Part shown: positions 7,626 through 15,790 of the stretch, one piece after another | Position numbering within the stretch: the stretch's first letter is position 1 | How the letters are laid out: each line of letters begins with the position of its first letter | Assembly (NCBI GenBank): GCA_035633215.1 | Contig: DASQFI010000058.1 | Span: forward strand, 124,001 to 188,000 | From: DASQFI01 sp035633215 | GTDB taxonomy: Bacteria; Acidobacteriota; Vicinamibacteria; Vicinamibacterales; SCN-69-37 | Direction of reading: 5' to 3' | Length of the DNA: 64,000 bases | Notes under the pieces: generated by a model | Database searches by the model: none | Told to the model about the DNA's origin: nothing | The model's input: the letters and a program-made list of their open reading frames with translations, nothing else | Position numbers and translations under genes: made by a program

Positions 7626-9064
7626 CGAATCACCCCAAGCGCGCTCGCGAGCGCGAACCGTGCGTCAAGCGTGTCGAGCAGCGCCCCGGTATACGCGGTC
7701 TCGACCTCGAGGTAGCGCCTGGTTTCGGCCAGCACCTGGACGAGCGTCGCGCGGCCGAGCCGATGGCTCTCGCGCGTCACCTCGAGGTTCTTGGCGGCCA
7801 GGTCGCGCAGTCCGCCCGAGTAGATCTCCCACACGCGACCTGCTTGCTCTTCGCGGACGCGCGCGGCGTCGATCTGCGCGGAGACCGACAGCCGGAGTGC
7901 CTCGAGGTCATGCCGTGCCGCTGATTCGGCCGCAGTCGACGCGGCAATGGCTCCCTGCTGGCGGTTGCGCCATGGCAAGCTGACCATCGCGCCGAAGGTC
8001 GCGTTGTGGAATACGCCACGAATCGGGACCGCCTGTCCGCCAGCATCGAGCCCGAGCTGGGAAAACCCTGCGTCCATCCGCATATAGGATCCGATCAGGC
8101 TCACATCCGGACGCGCGTCACGGCGCAAGAGATCCGTGCGGGCCGCCGCCAGCGCGATCTGGCTCTCCGCCGCGCGCACGTCCGGACGCGCATCGACGGT
8201 GCGGGCGATCGCCGCGGCGTCGAGCGCGGATGGCGGCTCGGTCGCCCGGCGACGAGCCGCAGCTTCCAGCGTTTCACTCAGGAAGAGCGGCGTCTCTGCC
8301 GGAAGGCCCACCAGAGCCCTGAGCTCTGCCAGCGCCGTATCCGCCCCCGCCCGCTGCCGCGCGAGGTCAGCCTCGGCCCGACGCCACTCGACATCGGCGA
8401 TGTCTCGCTCGAGCGGCAGGCCCGCACCAGATTCGGCACGCGCGGCGAGCAGCTCTCGCGTCTGGCGCGCCGCGTTCGAGATCGTCTCCTGGATCTCGAG
8501 CTGCCGGACGGCCGCGAGCAGGCGGCTGGCCTGCCGCCGGACGGTTGCGGCCAGTTGCCGTTCGAGATCGGCCGCGACCTGCTCCGCGCCGACGAGTTGC
8601 TGGCGCGCGACATCGGTTCGCCCGCTCTTTCGAGACAGATCGAGCGGCCACGTGATGCCGGCCATCAACTGATTGTCGGCCCCGCCAATCTCGTCCCGGC
8701 GTTCGAACGACGCCGTCGGATTCGGACGCAGGCCCGCCTGCGCGAGGTCGCCACGTGCCATGTCAACTCGCGCGCGCGAGGCCAGGATCGACGGCGCCTT
8801 CAGGGCCAGCGCGACGAGGTCCTCGATGGTGAGTCCGCGCGCTTCATCGATGTAGCGTTGGAGGGCGGCAGGCTGAGCTGGGGCCGTTCTCACGTCCTCC
8901 AAGCGCAAAACCGACACGGATCGCGGGACATTTGGCCGAAATCCAGCAGGTAGCCCGCCAGAGGAACGTGAGAACGGCCCTGGCGCCTGAGCGCCGACCC
9001 ATGTCGTCGAGGCTCCGAGGGCGATTGCTGCTGTCGCGACGAACCGGGTGATCGTGGCTCTCAT
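7622..9064 (-). CDS. cusC: CusC/TolC-like outer-membrane efflux protein carrying an in-frame palindromic insert
   Basis: This 480-aa outer-membrane channel subunit has two OEP domains with the usual long coiled-coil segments. The start at 9064 overlaps the cusA stop by ATGA and gives a signal peptide ending at VGAQA. Directly after the signal peptide, a 34-residue stretch (from GPFSRSS to DVRTAP) is encoded by a 98-bp palindromic element plus its 4-bp target duplication (8882-8983). Removing it restores a normal mature N-terminus reading AQAPAQPAALQ. The insertion keeps the frame and adds no stop. It lies where added residues should be tolerated, before the first conserved motif (LTIEDLVALAL). 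Confidence 0.92.
   Translation of the reverse strand: MRATITRFVATAAIALGASTTWVGAQAPGPFSRSSGGLPAGFRPNVPRSVSVLRLEDVRTAPAQPAALQRYIDEARGLTIEDLVALALKAPSILASRARVDMARGDLAQAGLRPNPTASFERRDEIGGADNQLMAGITWPLDLSRKSGRTDVARQQLVGAEQVAADLERQLAATVRRQASRLLAAVRQLEIQETISNAARQTRELLAARAESGAGLPLERDIADVEWRRAEADLARQRAGADTALAELRALVGLPAETPLFLSETLEAAARRRATEPPSALDAAAIARTVDARPDVRAAESQIALAAARTDLLRRDARPDVSLIGSYMRMDAGFSQLGLDAGGQAVPIRGVFHNATFGAMVSLPWRNRQQGAIAASTAAESAARHDLEALRLSVSAQIDAARVREEQAGRVWEIYSGGLRDLAAKNLEVTRESHRLGRATLVQVLAETRRYLEVETAYTGALLDTLDARFALASALGVIR
8882..8979 (-). mobile_element. Palindromic element copy A (98 bp) inside cusC
   Basis: The terminal inverted repeats are GGCCGTTCTCACGT and ACGTGAGAACGGCC. They are flanked on both sides by CTGG (8878-8881 and 8980-8983), a 4-bp target duplication. 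The interior, read on the minus strand, closely matches copy C at 23637-23733, with a shared CGCGAT core and GGCCAA upstream of it. Element plus duplication is 102 bp, or 34 codons, and it is open in the host frame. Confidence 0.88.
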
Positions 9065-12000
9065 CGCACGTCTCCATCGAATGCGGCCGACCCTCGGCCG
9101 GCCGGGCCATTCCACTCGATCGTCATCCGCCAGACGCCGGCCATGCCGAACTCGCCCGTGGCGGCATAGCGGCCCGGCACGCTGGTCCGACTGATCTCGG
9201 CTCCCCCCGACATCGCCATCCCAGGCATCGTCATGGCCGCCGCGAAACGAACGTCGCCGACGTCAATCAATGCACTGGTTGTCGTGGAGCGAAATTCGAT
9301 CGCAAAGGTGTTCCGGCCCTGCCGGAGCGACGCCGTATCCGAGACCAGCGTGATGACGACGTCTCCTGAACGGATCGTCTGGATGACCTGTCCGCTCGCG
9401 CCGGAGCTGGGGGTGGCTGGGCACTGCCATAGCCACCAACCGCTGGCGGCCGATACCCCGATCGTCGCGGCGGCCGCGACCCAGATTCCCATTCGTCGCC
9501 GTCGCGGCAGGACTGCGTCACTCGAGGCCGTATCGACGGGCTTGGGGGCTTCGGTATCGTCGCGATCGACTTCACGTTCGCGCAGCCAGGAAAAGAGGAC
9601 CGGCGTGACGACGAGCACGAGTAACAGCGAAGACACCATGCCTCCAAGTACGGGTGCAGCGAGCGGCTTCATGACTTCCGCACCGACCCGCGTGCTCCAC
9701 ATGATCGGCAGCAAGCCGGCGACCACGGTCGAGACGGTCATGACCTTGGGTCGCAGACGAAGGAGCGCGCCCTCGATGACCGCCTCCCGAAGGGCCCTGC
9801 GGGAGAGGTGTCCACCGCTCGAAGCACGGCGTCGCGCGACCGCCTCCTCCAGGTAGATCACCATCACGACCGCCGTCTGCACCGCCGTGCCAAACAGCGC
9901 GATGAATCCCACCCAGACGGCCACCGAGAAGTTGTAGCCGAGCAGCCAGACGAGAAACACGCCGCCCGTCAGCGCGAATGGCACTGCGAGGAGCACGTGC
10001 AGAGCCTCGAGCGCGGAGTGATACGTGAAATACAGGAGGATGAAGATGATCACGAGCACGATTGGCGCCACGATCAGCAGACGTCGTCGTGCGTGCTCCT
10101 GGTTCTCGTAGCGCCCGCTCCAGCCGACGTAGTAGCCGGACGGCAGCGGCACCTGATCGACGACTGCCGCGCGTGCGTCCCGAATAAAGGTGCCGATGTC
10201 GCGCCCCTGGACGTTCAGCAGCACTGTCGCCACGATCAGCCCGTTTTCCGACGAGATCATTGCCGGGCCTCGCGAGGGCTCGATCGTGGCGACGGCTCGA
10301 AGCGGCACCTGCTGACCGGAGGGCGTGAAGACGAGCGTCTCGGCGATCGCCTGGGGATCGGCCCGATACCGCGGGGCGAAGCGCACCCGAATCGGGAAAC
10401 GCTGCCGCCCTTCGATGGTCGTGCCGACGACGGTTTCGCCGATGGCGTACTCGATGACCTCCTGCACGGCGGCGACGCCCAGGCCGTAGCGGGCGGCCGC
10501 CTCACGATTGACCCGGATGTTGAGGTACTGGCCGCTCGTGAGCGGCTCGGGATAGACGTTCGTGGCGCCAGGAATCGCCCGAACGACGTCGGCCACCCGA
10601 CGGGCCAGCGCCTGGAGGACCGCGAGGTCCGATCCGAAGATCTTGACGCCGACTTCGGACCGAATGCCCGTGGTCAACATGTCGATCCGGTTGATGATCG
10701 GCATCGTCCAGATCGTGCTGACGCCGGGCAGCTCCACCGCCTTGCCCATCTCGGCGCGCAGCCGCTCGATCGTCATCCCCGGCCGCCACGCGTTCGCGGG
10801 TTTCAGCCGGACGATGGTCTCCGTCATGTTGAGCGGCGCGGGATCCGTCGACGTGTCCGCCCTGGCGACCTTCGCGACCACGTATTCGACCTCGGGAAAG
10901 GCCAGCAGCGCCGCATTCTGCTGCGCCGCGATCCGGGTGTTCTCCTCGAGCGAGATGCTCGGATCGGCAATCGGCATGAACATCAAGTCGCCTTCGTTCA
11001 GCGGCGGCATGAACTCGCTGCCGATCCGTGTCGAGAGGGCCAGCGCGCCAATGACGAGCGCGACGGCCAGTCCGATCGTCACTCGCCTGAATCTCAACGC
11101 AGCTTCGAGCACCGGCTGATACGCACGTCTCAGCGCGCGCATCACGGGATTGGCGTCTTCGGCATGCATCCGTCCGCCGAGCAACAGTGTGCAGAGCACG
11201 GGCACCAGCGTCACAGCGATTACCGTCGCCGCCAGCACGGCGAACGTCTTGGTGAATGCCAGCGGGTGAAAGAGCTTCCCTTCCTGTCCGGTCAGAGCGA
11301 ATACCGGGACGAACGCGAGCACGATGATCGCCATGGAGAAGAACACCGGGCGTCCGACCAGGTGGGTCGAGTCGCGCACGGCGTCCCACACCGCGCGGCG
11401 GTCGCGGGGATCGATCCCGCGTTGCTCGACCTGGCGGAATGCGTTCTCGGTCACCACGATGCCGGCGTCGACGAGCACGCCGATGGCGATCGCAATACCG
11501 GCCAGGCTCATCAGATTCGAGGACACGTCGGCCACGCGCATCGCGAGAAAGGACATCAGCACCGCGAGTGGCAGCGGCAGCGTGACGATCAGGATGGAGC
11601 GGAAGTGGAGGAGGAACACGATGTGCGCAAGCGTCACAAGCGCGATTTCTTCCAGAAGCGCTACGCGCAGCGTGCCGATCGCCTTCGCAATCAAGTCGGA
11701 CCGGTCGTAGAACGGCACGATGCGCACGCCGGCCGGCAGTCCGGGCTGGATCTGAACAATGCGTGCCTTCACGGCGTCGATCACTTCCTGCGTGTTGACG
11801 CCGGCGCGTGCCACGACGACGCCGCCGACGGCTTCGCGTGTGCCCTTGACGAGGGAGGCGACGCGAAAGGCGTCGCCGATCCTGACGTCGGCAACTTGCC
11901 GGACGTATACGGGGACGCCTTCGCGCGCGCGGACGACGATGTTCTCGAGGTCGGCCACGGACTGGATGAGGCCGACGCCGCGAACGATTGACCACGCGCC

Positions 12001-12675
12001 GTTCGCCTCGACGACGTTGCCGCCGACGTTGGCGTTGCTCTGCCGAACCGCGTCGAGCACGTCGCGAAGCGAGATTCTGAGGCTCCGCAATCGGTTGGGG
12101 TCGACGTCGATCTGGTACTGCTTGACCGTGCCGCCGACGGAGGCGACCTCCGCCACACCAGGCACGGAGTTGAGCTGGTAGCGGATGAACCAGTCCTGCA
12201 GGCTCCGCAGATCCCTGAGCGAATGCCGATCGCTCTCGACCGTGTACCAGAAAATGTGGCCGACGCCGGTCGCATCCGGGCCCAGCGTCGGCACGACGCC
12301 CGTCGGCAGGGCCCTGCTCACCAGACCGAGGCGCTCGAGCACGCGCGCCCGCGCGAAGTACAGATCAACGCCGTCCTCAAAGACGACGTAGATCATCGAA
12401 AAACCGAATGCCGACTGCGATCGCACCACGCGCACGCCGGCGAGGCCCTGGAGGTTGACGGTCAACGGATACGTGACCTGGTCTTCGACCTCCTGCGCGC
12501 TATGCCCGGCCCAGTCGGTGAAGACGATCACCTGGTTGTCAGACAGGTCCGGCAGCGCGTCGATGGCGCTGGTCCGGAGCGCCGCATACCCGGCCAGAGC
12601 GAGGCCCAGGTAGAGCGCGACGACAATGCCCCGGTGACGGAGCGAGAGGTCAATCAGTCTGTTGATCATGGCCAC
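9061..12675 (-). CDS. cusA: CusA-like heavy-metal RND permease fused to a YtkA-like domain
   Basis: This 1204-aa inner-membrane proton-driven metal pump has the RND permease over residues 1 to about 1040: twelve helices, the N-terminal PDLSDNQVIVFTDW pattern, and IAIGVLVDAGIVVTEN in helix 4. The Met of RIDMLTTGI corresponds by eye to the last Met of the E. coli CusA binding triad, and PLNMTET to the middle one. The first is not evident: ADPSIS stands where E. coli has a Met. After a charged linker and one extra helix (MGIWVAAAATIGV), an extracytoplasmic domain of about 110 residues with VRFAAAMTMPGMAMSG looks like a YtkA/FixH-type Met-rich domain. It is the first gene of a coupled operon. Confidence 0.93.
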   Translation of the reverse strand: MAMINRLIDLSLRHRGIVVALYLGLALAGYAALRTSAIDALPDLSDNQVIVFTDWAGHSAQEVEDQVTYPLTVNLQGLAGVRVVRSQSAFGFSMIYVVFEDGVDLYFARARVLERLGLVSRALPTGVVPTLGPDATGVGHIFWYTVESDRHSLRDLRSLQDWFIRYQLNSVPGVAEVASVGGTVKQYQIDVDPNRLRSLRISLRDVLDAVRQSNANVGGNVVEANGAWSIVRGVGLIQSVADLENIVVRAREGVPVYVRQVADVRIGDAFRVASLVKGTREAVGGVVVARAGVNTQEVIDAVKARIVQIQPGLPAGVRIVPFYDRSDLIAKAIGTLRVALLEEIALVTLAHIVFLLHFRSILIVTLPLPLAVLMSFLAMRVADVSSNLMSLAGIAIAIGVLVDAGIVVTENAFRQVEQRGIDPRDRRAVWDAVRDSTHLVGRPVFFSMAIIVLAFVPVFALTGQEGKLFHPLAFTKTFAVLAATVIAVTLVPVLCTLLLGGRMHAEDANPVMRALRRAYQPVLEAALRFRRVTIGLAVALVIGALALSTRIGSEFMPPLNEGDLMFMPIADPSISLEENTRIAAQQNAALLAFPEVEYVVAKVARADTSTDPAPLNMTETIVRLKPANAWRPGMTIERLRAEMGKAVELPGVSTIWTMPIINRIDMLTTGIRSEVGVKIFGSDLAVLQALARRVADVVRAIPGATNVYPEPLTSGQYLNIRVNREAAARYGLGVAAVQEVIEYAIGETVVGTTIEGRQRFPIRVRFAPRYRADPQAIAETLVFTPSGQQVPLRAVATIEPSRGPAMISSENGLIVATVLLNVQGRDIGTFIRDARAAVVDQVPLPSGYYVGWSGRYENQEHARRRLLIVAPIVLVIIFILLYFTYHSALEALHVLLAVPFALTGGVFLVWLLGYNFSVAVWVGFIALFGTAVQTAVVMVIYLEEAVARRRASSGGHLSRRALREAVIEGALLRLRPKVMTVSTVVAGLLPIMWSTRVGAEVMKPLAAPVLGGMVSSLLLVLVVTPVLFSWLREREVDRDDTEAPKPVDTASSDAVLPRRRRMGIWVAAAATIGVSAASGWWLWQCPATPSSGASGQVIQTIRSGDVVITLVSDTASLRQGRNTFAIEFRSTTTSALIDVGDVRFAAAMTMPGMAMSGGAEISRTSVPGRYAATGEFGMAGVWRMTIEWNGPAGRGSAAFDGDVR

Positions 12676-12759
12676 CTGCGTTGCGCGACATCTCTCGCGC
12701 GAATTGACGCAAACGCCCGGACACCAGTCCGGGGCGTCGTTCAGAACGTGTGGCCTGAG

Positions 12760-13143
12760 CTAAACGAGAAAGACGGAGTAAAGGACGTACAGAGGAGCGG
12801 CAGGCTGTGCGAGCGGAAGATGGCGTGGAAGCGACGGGCGAAGAGAGACCGACGCCGTGTGAGCCACATCGCCCAACGTTCCCGGCGGTGGAACGGCGAA
12901 AAAGGCAGCGGCCGATTGCGACCCGTCGCGCTGATCCTTCCCTTCGGAGGAGGCGCAGCACTGATCGGCGGCCTCTTGAGAGATGTCCGTCTGACCGCCG
13001 GTTTCACCGAGCGAATCCGGGCAGGTGCCATTGACGCAGCAGTCGTGCCGCGCTTCGGCCGAGGCCTGCCAGCCAGTACAAGGGGTGGCGCCGGCCAACA
13101 GCATCGCAATGACGACTAACCCCGCGGCGGCACGACGCATCAT
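12760..13143 (-). CDS. Small secreted Cys-rich protein upstream of cusA
   Basis: This 127-aa protein starts with MMRRAAAGLVV and has a signal peptide. The mature part carries HDCCVNGTCPD and DQCCASSEGKD, paired Cys clusters suited to binding soft metals. A C-terminal hydrophobic stretch (PLYVLYSVFLV) may anchor it. It precedes cusA on the same strand with an 84-bp gap. A similar small metal-binding-style protein precedes each of the other two RND operons (13993 and 27156). I do not recognise a named family. Confidence 0.7.
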   Translation of the reverse strand: MMRRAAAGLVVIAMLLAGATPCTGWQASAEARHDCCVNGTCPDSLGETGGQTDISQEAADQCCASSEGKDQRDGSQSAAAFFAVPPPGTLGDVAHTASVSLRPSLPRHLPLAQPAAPLYVLYSVFLV

Positions 13144-13272
13144 CTCAGTTCAGGGTAGCGCAGAACGCGGGCGGCTGCCAGCGGCAGAAATGTCCTGTCC
13201 CCACTCTTCCATTCCCTTCAAAGTAATTCTGGTCTGAACATCGACGTCTAGACACAGCTGAGGATAAAGGAG

Positions 13273-13278
13273 TATAAT
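13273..13278 (+). promoter_or_regulatory. -10 box TATAAT
   Basis: A perfect TATAAT lies 28 bp before the ATG at 13306 in an otherwise AT-poor region, and the stretch around it is AT-rich. It probably drives the two-gene unit 13306-13907. I see no clear -35 box. Confidence 0.5.
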
Positions 13279-13305
13279 CAGAGTAGAAAGTGAGCTGATA
13301 CGAGT

Positions 13306-13647
13306 ATGGCAAGAGTCCAACCGGTGCTGACCGCGACCGAACTCGCCCTTGTTGACCAGATGGCCGAGTTGACGCAATCGAAACGAACCGATGTGATCAA
13401 GAGCGCGCTTACCGTGTATCACTGGTTCGTGCGTCAGGCGTTGACCGGCGGCACGGTTGTTGTCCGCAAGCCAACAGGCGAGGAGGTCGCGCTGGAAACA
13501 GCCGAACTCGCCGCCCTTGAAGGGAAGGGCAACCTGCTCAGCCCGGAAGAACTGGGGCTCCTCGCCAAGCAGTTGGCCTCGGCTTCCAACCCGATCGAGG
13601 CGGCTCGAATCAAGGAACGCCTCACGCGCGGCTTTTACGGCATCTAA
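13306..13647 (+). CDS. Small ribbon-helix-helix-like protein
   Basis: This 113-aa protein has an N-terminus (ARVQPVLTATELALVDQMAELTQSKRTDVIKSALTVYHWFV) that reads like a ribbon-helix-helix DNA-binding fold: one strand, then two helices with a polar turn. The C-terminal half is helical and ends LTRGFYGI. It is followed 14 bp later by a second small gene with its own ribosome site, so the two form a unit. A toxin-antitoxin-like or regulator-plus-partner role is possible, but the partner has no toxin signature that I recognise. Confidence 0.62.
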   Translation: MARVQPVLTATELALVDQMAELTQSKRTDVIKSALTVYHWFVRQALTGGTVVVRKPTGEEVALETAELAALEGKGNLLSPEELGLLAKQLASASNPIEAARIKERLTRGFYGI

Positions 13648-13661
13648 CCTTAAGGACAGCC

Positions 13662-13907
13662 GTGCCGAAGGTCCGCCGCCAGAACCTTCCGCCCGCTCTC
13701 TTCCAGCATCTCCTCGACCGGATCCAGAGCCGCAAGATTTCGGCACCGCAGCTTGAGTTGCTCGCGAAGTGGCTCGACGGCGAGCCCGACGTACCAGAGG
13801 GTGAATGGTACAAGCGATTCTCGGGATTGACAGTCTGTGGGGACGGTGAGTTGATCAAGACCTTCCTTCTCCCTGGCCAGCCGGCCAAGGGTGAGCGTGT
13901 TTCATGA
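13662..13907 (+). CDS. Small conserved-looking protein paired with RHH-like gene
   Basis: This 81-aa protein starts with GTG at 13662, and AAGGACAG lies just upstream. It is basic at the N-terminus (PKVRRQNLPPALFQHLLDRI), then amphipathic helices, then the stretch PEGEWYKRFSGLTVCGDGELIKTFLL. The last part looks like a short strand pair. The function is unknown. Its place directly behind the RHH-like gene suggests that the two proteins act together. Confidence 0.6.
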   Translation: MPKVRRQNLPPALFQHLLDRIQSRKISAPQLELLAKWLDGEPDVPEGEWYKRFSGLTVCGDGELIKTFLLPGQPAKGERVS

Positions 13908-13992
13908 ATAGCTCCATCACTTCTTTGTTCCGGCCGGAGACCCAGCCAGCGACATTGACCGGCGTGGCGGCCTGATCCTACACTCGCGACAC

Positions 13993-14382
13993 ATGCGCCG
14001 GGTCGTTGTCGGATTCGCAGCGCTCGCGTTTGCCGCGGCGGTCGTCCAGGCGCCATGGGCGCATGTCCACGTTCATGGCTACGATCCCGATCATGGCCAA
14101 CAGCATTCGGGGCTGGAGGCGCTGCATGGCCATGGACATCAACTCGACCGGCCGCAGCCAGGCGCGCGGTGGCGCGCGCCTAGCGCAGACGAAGACGCTC
14201 AGGCGCTCGGGCCGGTGACGGCGGTTCGATCGACCGCGCACACGCCCGATCTGGTTTTCGATCGAACAGGGGCTCGTCTCGCGGCTGAGCCCACGGTCGT
14301 CGGCTGGATGGCGGATCTGGCACCCCGGGCCCACGGCCCACCTTTCCTCAGCAATCTGCCCGCACGCGCCCCGCCCGCCTAG
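13993..14382 (+). CDS. Small secreted His-rich protein
   Basis: This 129-aa protein has a signal peptide followed by HVHVHGYDPDHGQQHSGLEALHGHGH, an obvious His cluster able to bind Zn, Co or Ni type ions. It heads the second RND operon, whose adaptor also ends in HGHVH. The stop codon TAG is part of the CTAG that forms the left target duplication of palindromic element copy B, so the element inserted exactly at the end of this gene. Confidence 0.7.
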   Translation: MRRVVVGFAALAFAAAVVQAPWAHVHVHGYDPDHGQQHSGLEALHGHGHQLDRPQPGARWRAPSADEDAQALGPVTAVRSTAHTPDLVFDRTGARLAAEPTVVGWMADLAPRAHGPPFLSNLPARAPPA

Positions 14383-14479
14383 GGCCGTTCTCACTTTCCT
14401 GTAGCGGCCCGCCGGGCAGAATTTTGCCCATCTGTCCGCGATGCGTGCGGTTTGGCACTACGTGGAAGTGAGAACGGCC
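14383..14479 (+). mobile_element. Palindromic element copy B (97 bp), intergenic
   Basis: The ends are GGCCGTTCTCACTT and AAGTGAGAACGGCC. CTAG occurs on both sides (14379-14382 and 14480-14483). The interior shares the CGCGAT core and the CGGTTT block with copies A and C. It lies between the His-rich gene and the TolC-like gene. Element plus duplication is 101 bp, not a multiple of three, as expected where no frame must be kept. Confidence 0.85.
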
Positions 14480-14554
14480 CTAGTCCTCCTCCGGTTCGAT
14501 CCAGGGGGCTCGCCCCCATTCCGTTCAAAGTCAGTCTGGTATCGAGGTTTCGCT

Positions 14555-15790
14555 ATGCGCGATCGGTTACGCATCGCAACGGTGTGCGGCATGCTTCTGT
14601 TCGCTTTGTGTCTTTCCCTCCACGCCAATGCTCAGGAGCTCACCGAATCCGAGGCAATCGCACGCGCCCTCACCGAGAGTGCGCGTCTGCGCGCGCTGCG
14701 CGCGCGGCCGGCGCAGATCGCCGCCGAACAGAACATCCGGCGCCTCCAGCCCAATCCCGTTGTGAGCTTTCTGCAGGAGAGTGCCGCCGGCACGCGCGAT
14801 CGCTTCGTGCTGGTCCAGCAGGAGCTGCCGACGAGCGGCCGGTTGCGTCTCCTGCGACAGGCAGGCACCGCTGCCGTGCTCGCAGCCGACCTGCGCGTGA
14901 AGCACGCCGAGTACGAGATCCGCCAGGACACGCGCGCGGCGTTCACCCGGCTGGTCGCGGGACAAGCCCGCATCCAGCAACTGACGAGTACAGTTCAAAC
15001 GCTCGAAGGGCTGACCAGCCGGCTGACCGAGCGCGAGCGCGCCGGCGACGGCTCGAGATTCGACCGGCTCCGGGCCGAGCGTGAACTTGCGGATTTGAAG
15101 GCGGAGCGCCGCGCGGCTGAAGCACACCTCGCCGAAGCGCGAGCGGCGCTCGCGGGGTTGCTCGGGATCACTGGCGAATCACCACTTGTCGCGAGCGGTC
15201 CAATGGGCGCCGTCTCGTCGGCTCCCACTCTCGACATCGTCCTGGCGACCGCTCGCACCAGGCGGATCGAGCTCCAGACCGTCAATGCCGAGATCAGCCG
15301 ACTCGAGTTCGATCAACGTGCGGCATCGCGTCTCGGCCGGCCGCAGCCCGTCGCGTCCGTCGGGTTGAAGCAGACCGATGACGGCATCCGCTCGGATACC
15401 GGGTATGCCGTGTCACTGGGCGTCGCCCTTCCACTCTTCAACCGCGGCCAGGCCGACGTCGCCGTCGCGGGCGCCGCGCTGACGGCCGCGCGAGCCGAAC
15501 GGGACGCGCTCATGGTGGAAATCGAACAGGAGGTCCGCGGCGCACACGCAGGCGCGGCGCTCCTGGCCGCGCTCACGGATGAGTATCAGCGCGACGCGCT
15601 CGACCGCAGCCGCGAGCTCGTCCGTATCGCGACGGTCGCGTACGACGACGGCGAGCTGGGCATTCTGGAACTGCTCGACGCGCACCGATCGCTCGTGAAC
15701 GCCGAGCTCCGCGCGATGAACTTCAGGGCTGAAGCACGCCTGGCGACGATTCGTCTGGATCGCGCCATCGGCGAGGAGGTGGGACGATGA
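14555..15790 (+). CDS. TolC/CzcC-like outer-membrane efflux protein
   Basis: This 411-aa outer-membrane subunit belongs to the second RND system. The ATG at 14555 gives a signal peptide ending at HANAQ. Two OEP repeats follow, each with the typical long Ala/Arg/Glu-rich helices and the LPLFNRGQADVAVA turn. The stop overlaps the next start by ATGA. The open frame continues upstream through palindromic element copy B, but that part is non-homologous and should not be taken as coding. Confidence 0.9.
   Translation: MRDRLRIATVCGMLLFALCLSLHANAQELTESEAIARALTESARLRALRARPAQIAAEQNIRRLQPNPVVSFLQESAAGTRDRFVLVQQELPTSGRLRLLRQAGTAAVLAADLRVKHAEYEIRQDTRAAFTRLVAGQARIQQLTSTVQTLEGLTSRLTERERAGDGSRFDRLRAERELADLKAERRAAEAHLAEARAALAGLLGITGESPLVASGPMGAVSSAPTLDIVLATARTRRIELQTVNAEISRLEFDQRAASRLGRPQPVASVGLKQTDDGIRSDTGYAVSLGVALPLFNRGQADVAVAGAALTAARAERDALMVEIEQEVRGAHAGAALLAALTDEYQRDALDRSRELVRIATVAYDDGELGILELLDAHRSLVNAELRAMNFRAEARLATIRLDRAIGEEVGR

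Noticed and set aside
9808..11991. A 727-codon open frame antisense to cusA
   Set aside because: It mirrors a well-conserved RND pump on the other strand, has composition dominated by Asp/His/Arg typical of antisense GC-rich frames, and has no signal, domain or ribosome site.
12747..12761. A 15-bp identity (CGTGTGGCCTGAGCT) with 17359-17373
   Set aside because: One match of this length is expected by chance in a 64-kb GC-rich window, and the flanks do not match.
14441..14554. N-terminal extension of the TolC-like gene through palindromic element copy B
   Set aside because: The extension is element sequence plus spacer, while the Met at 14555 gives a normal signal peptide.
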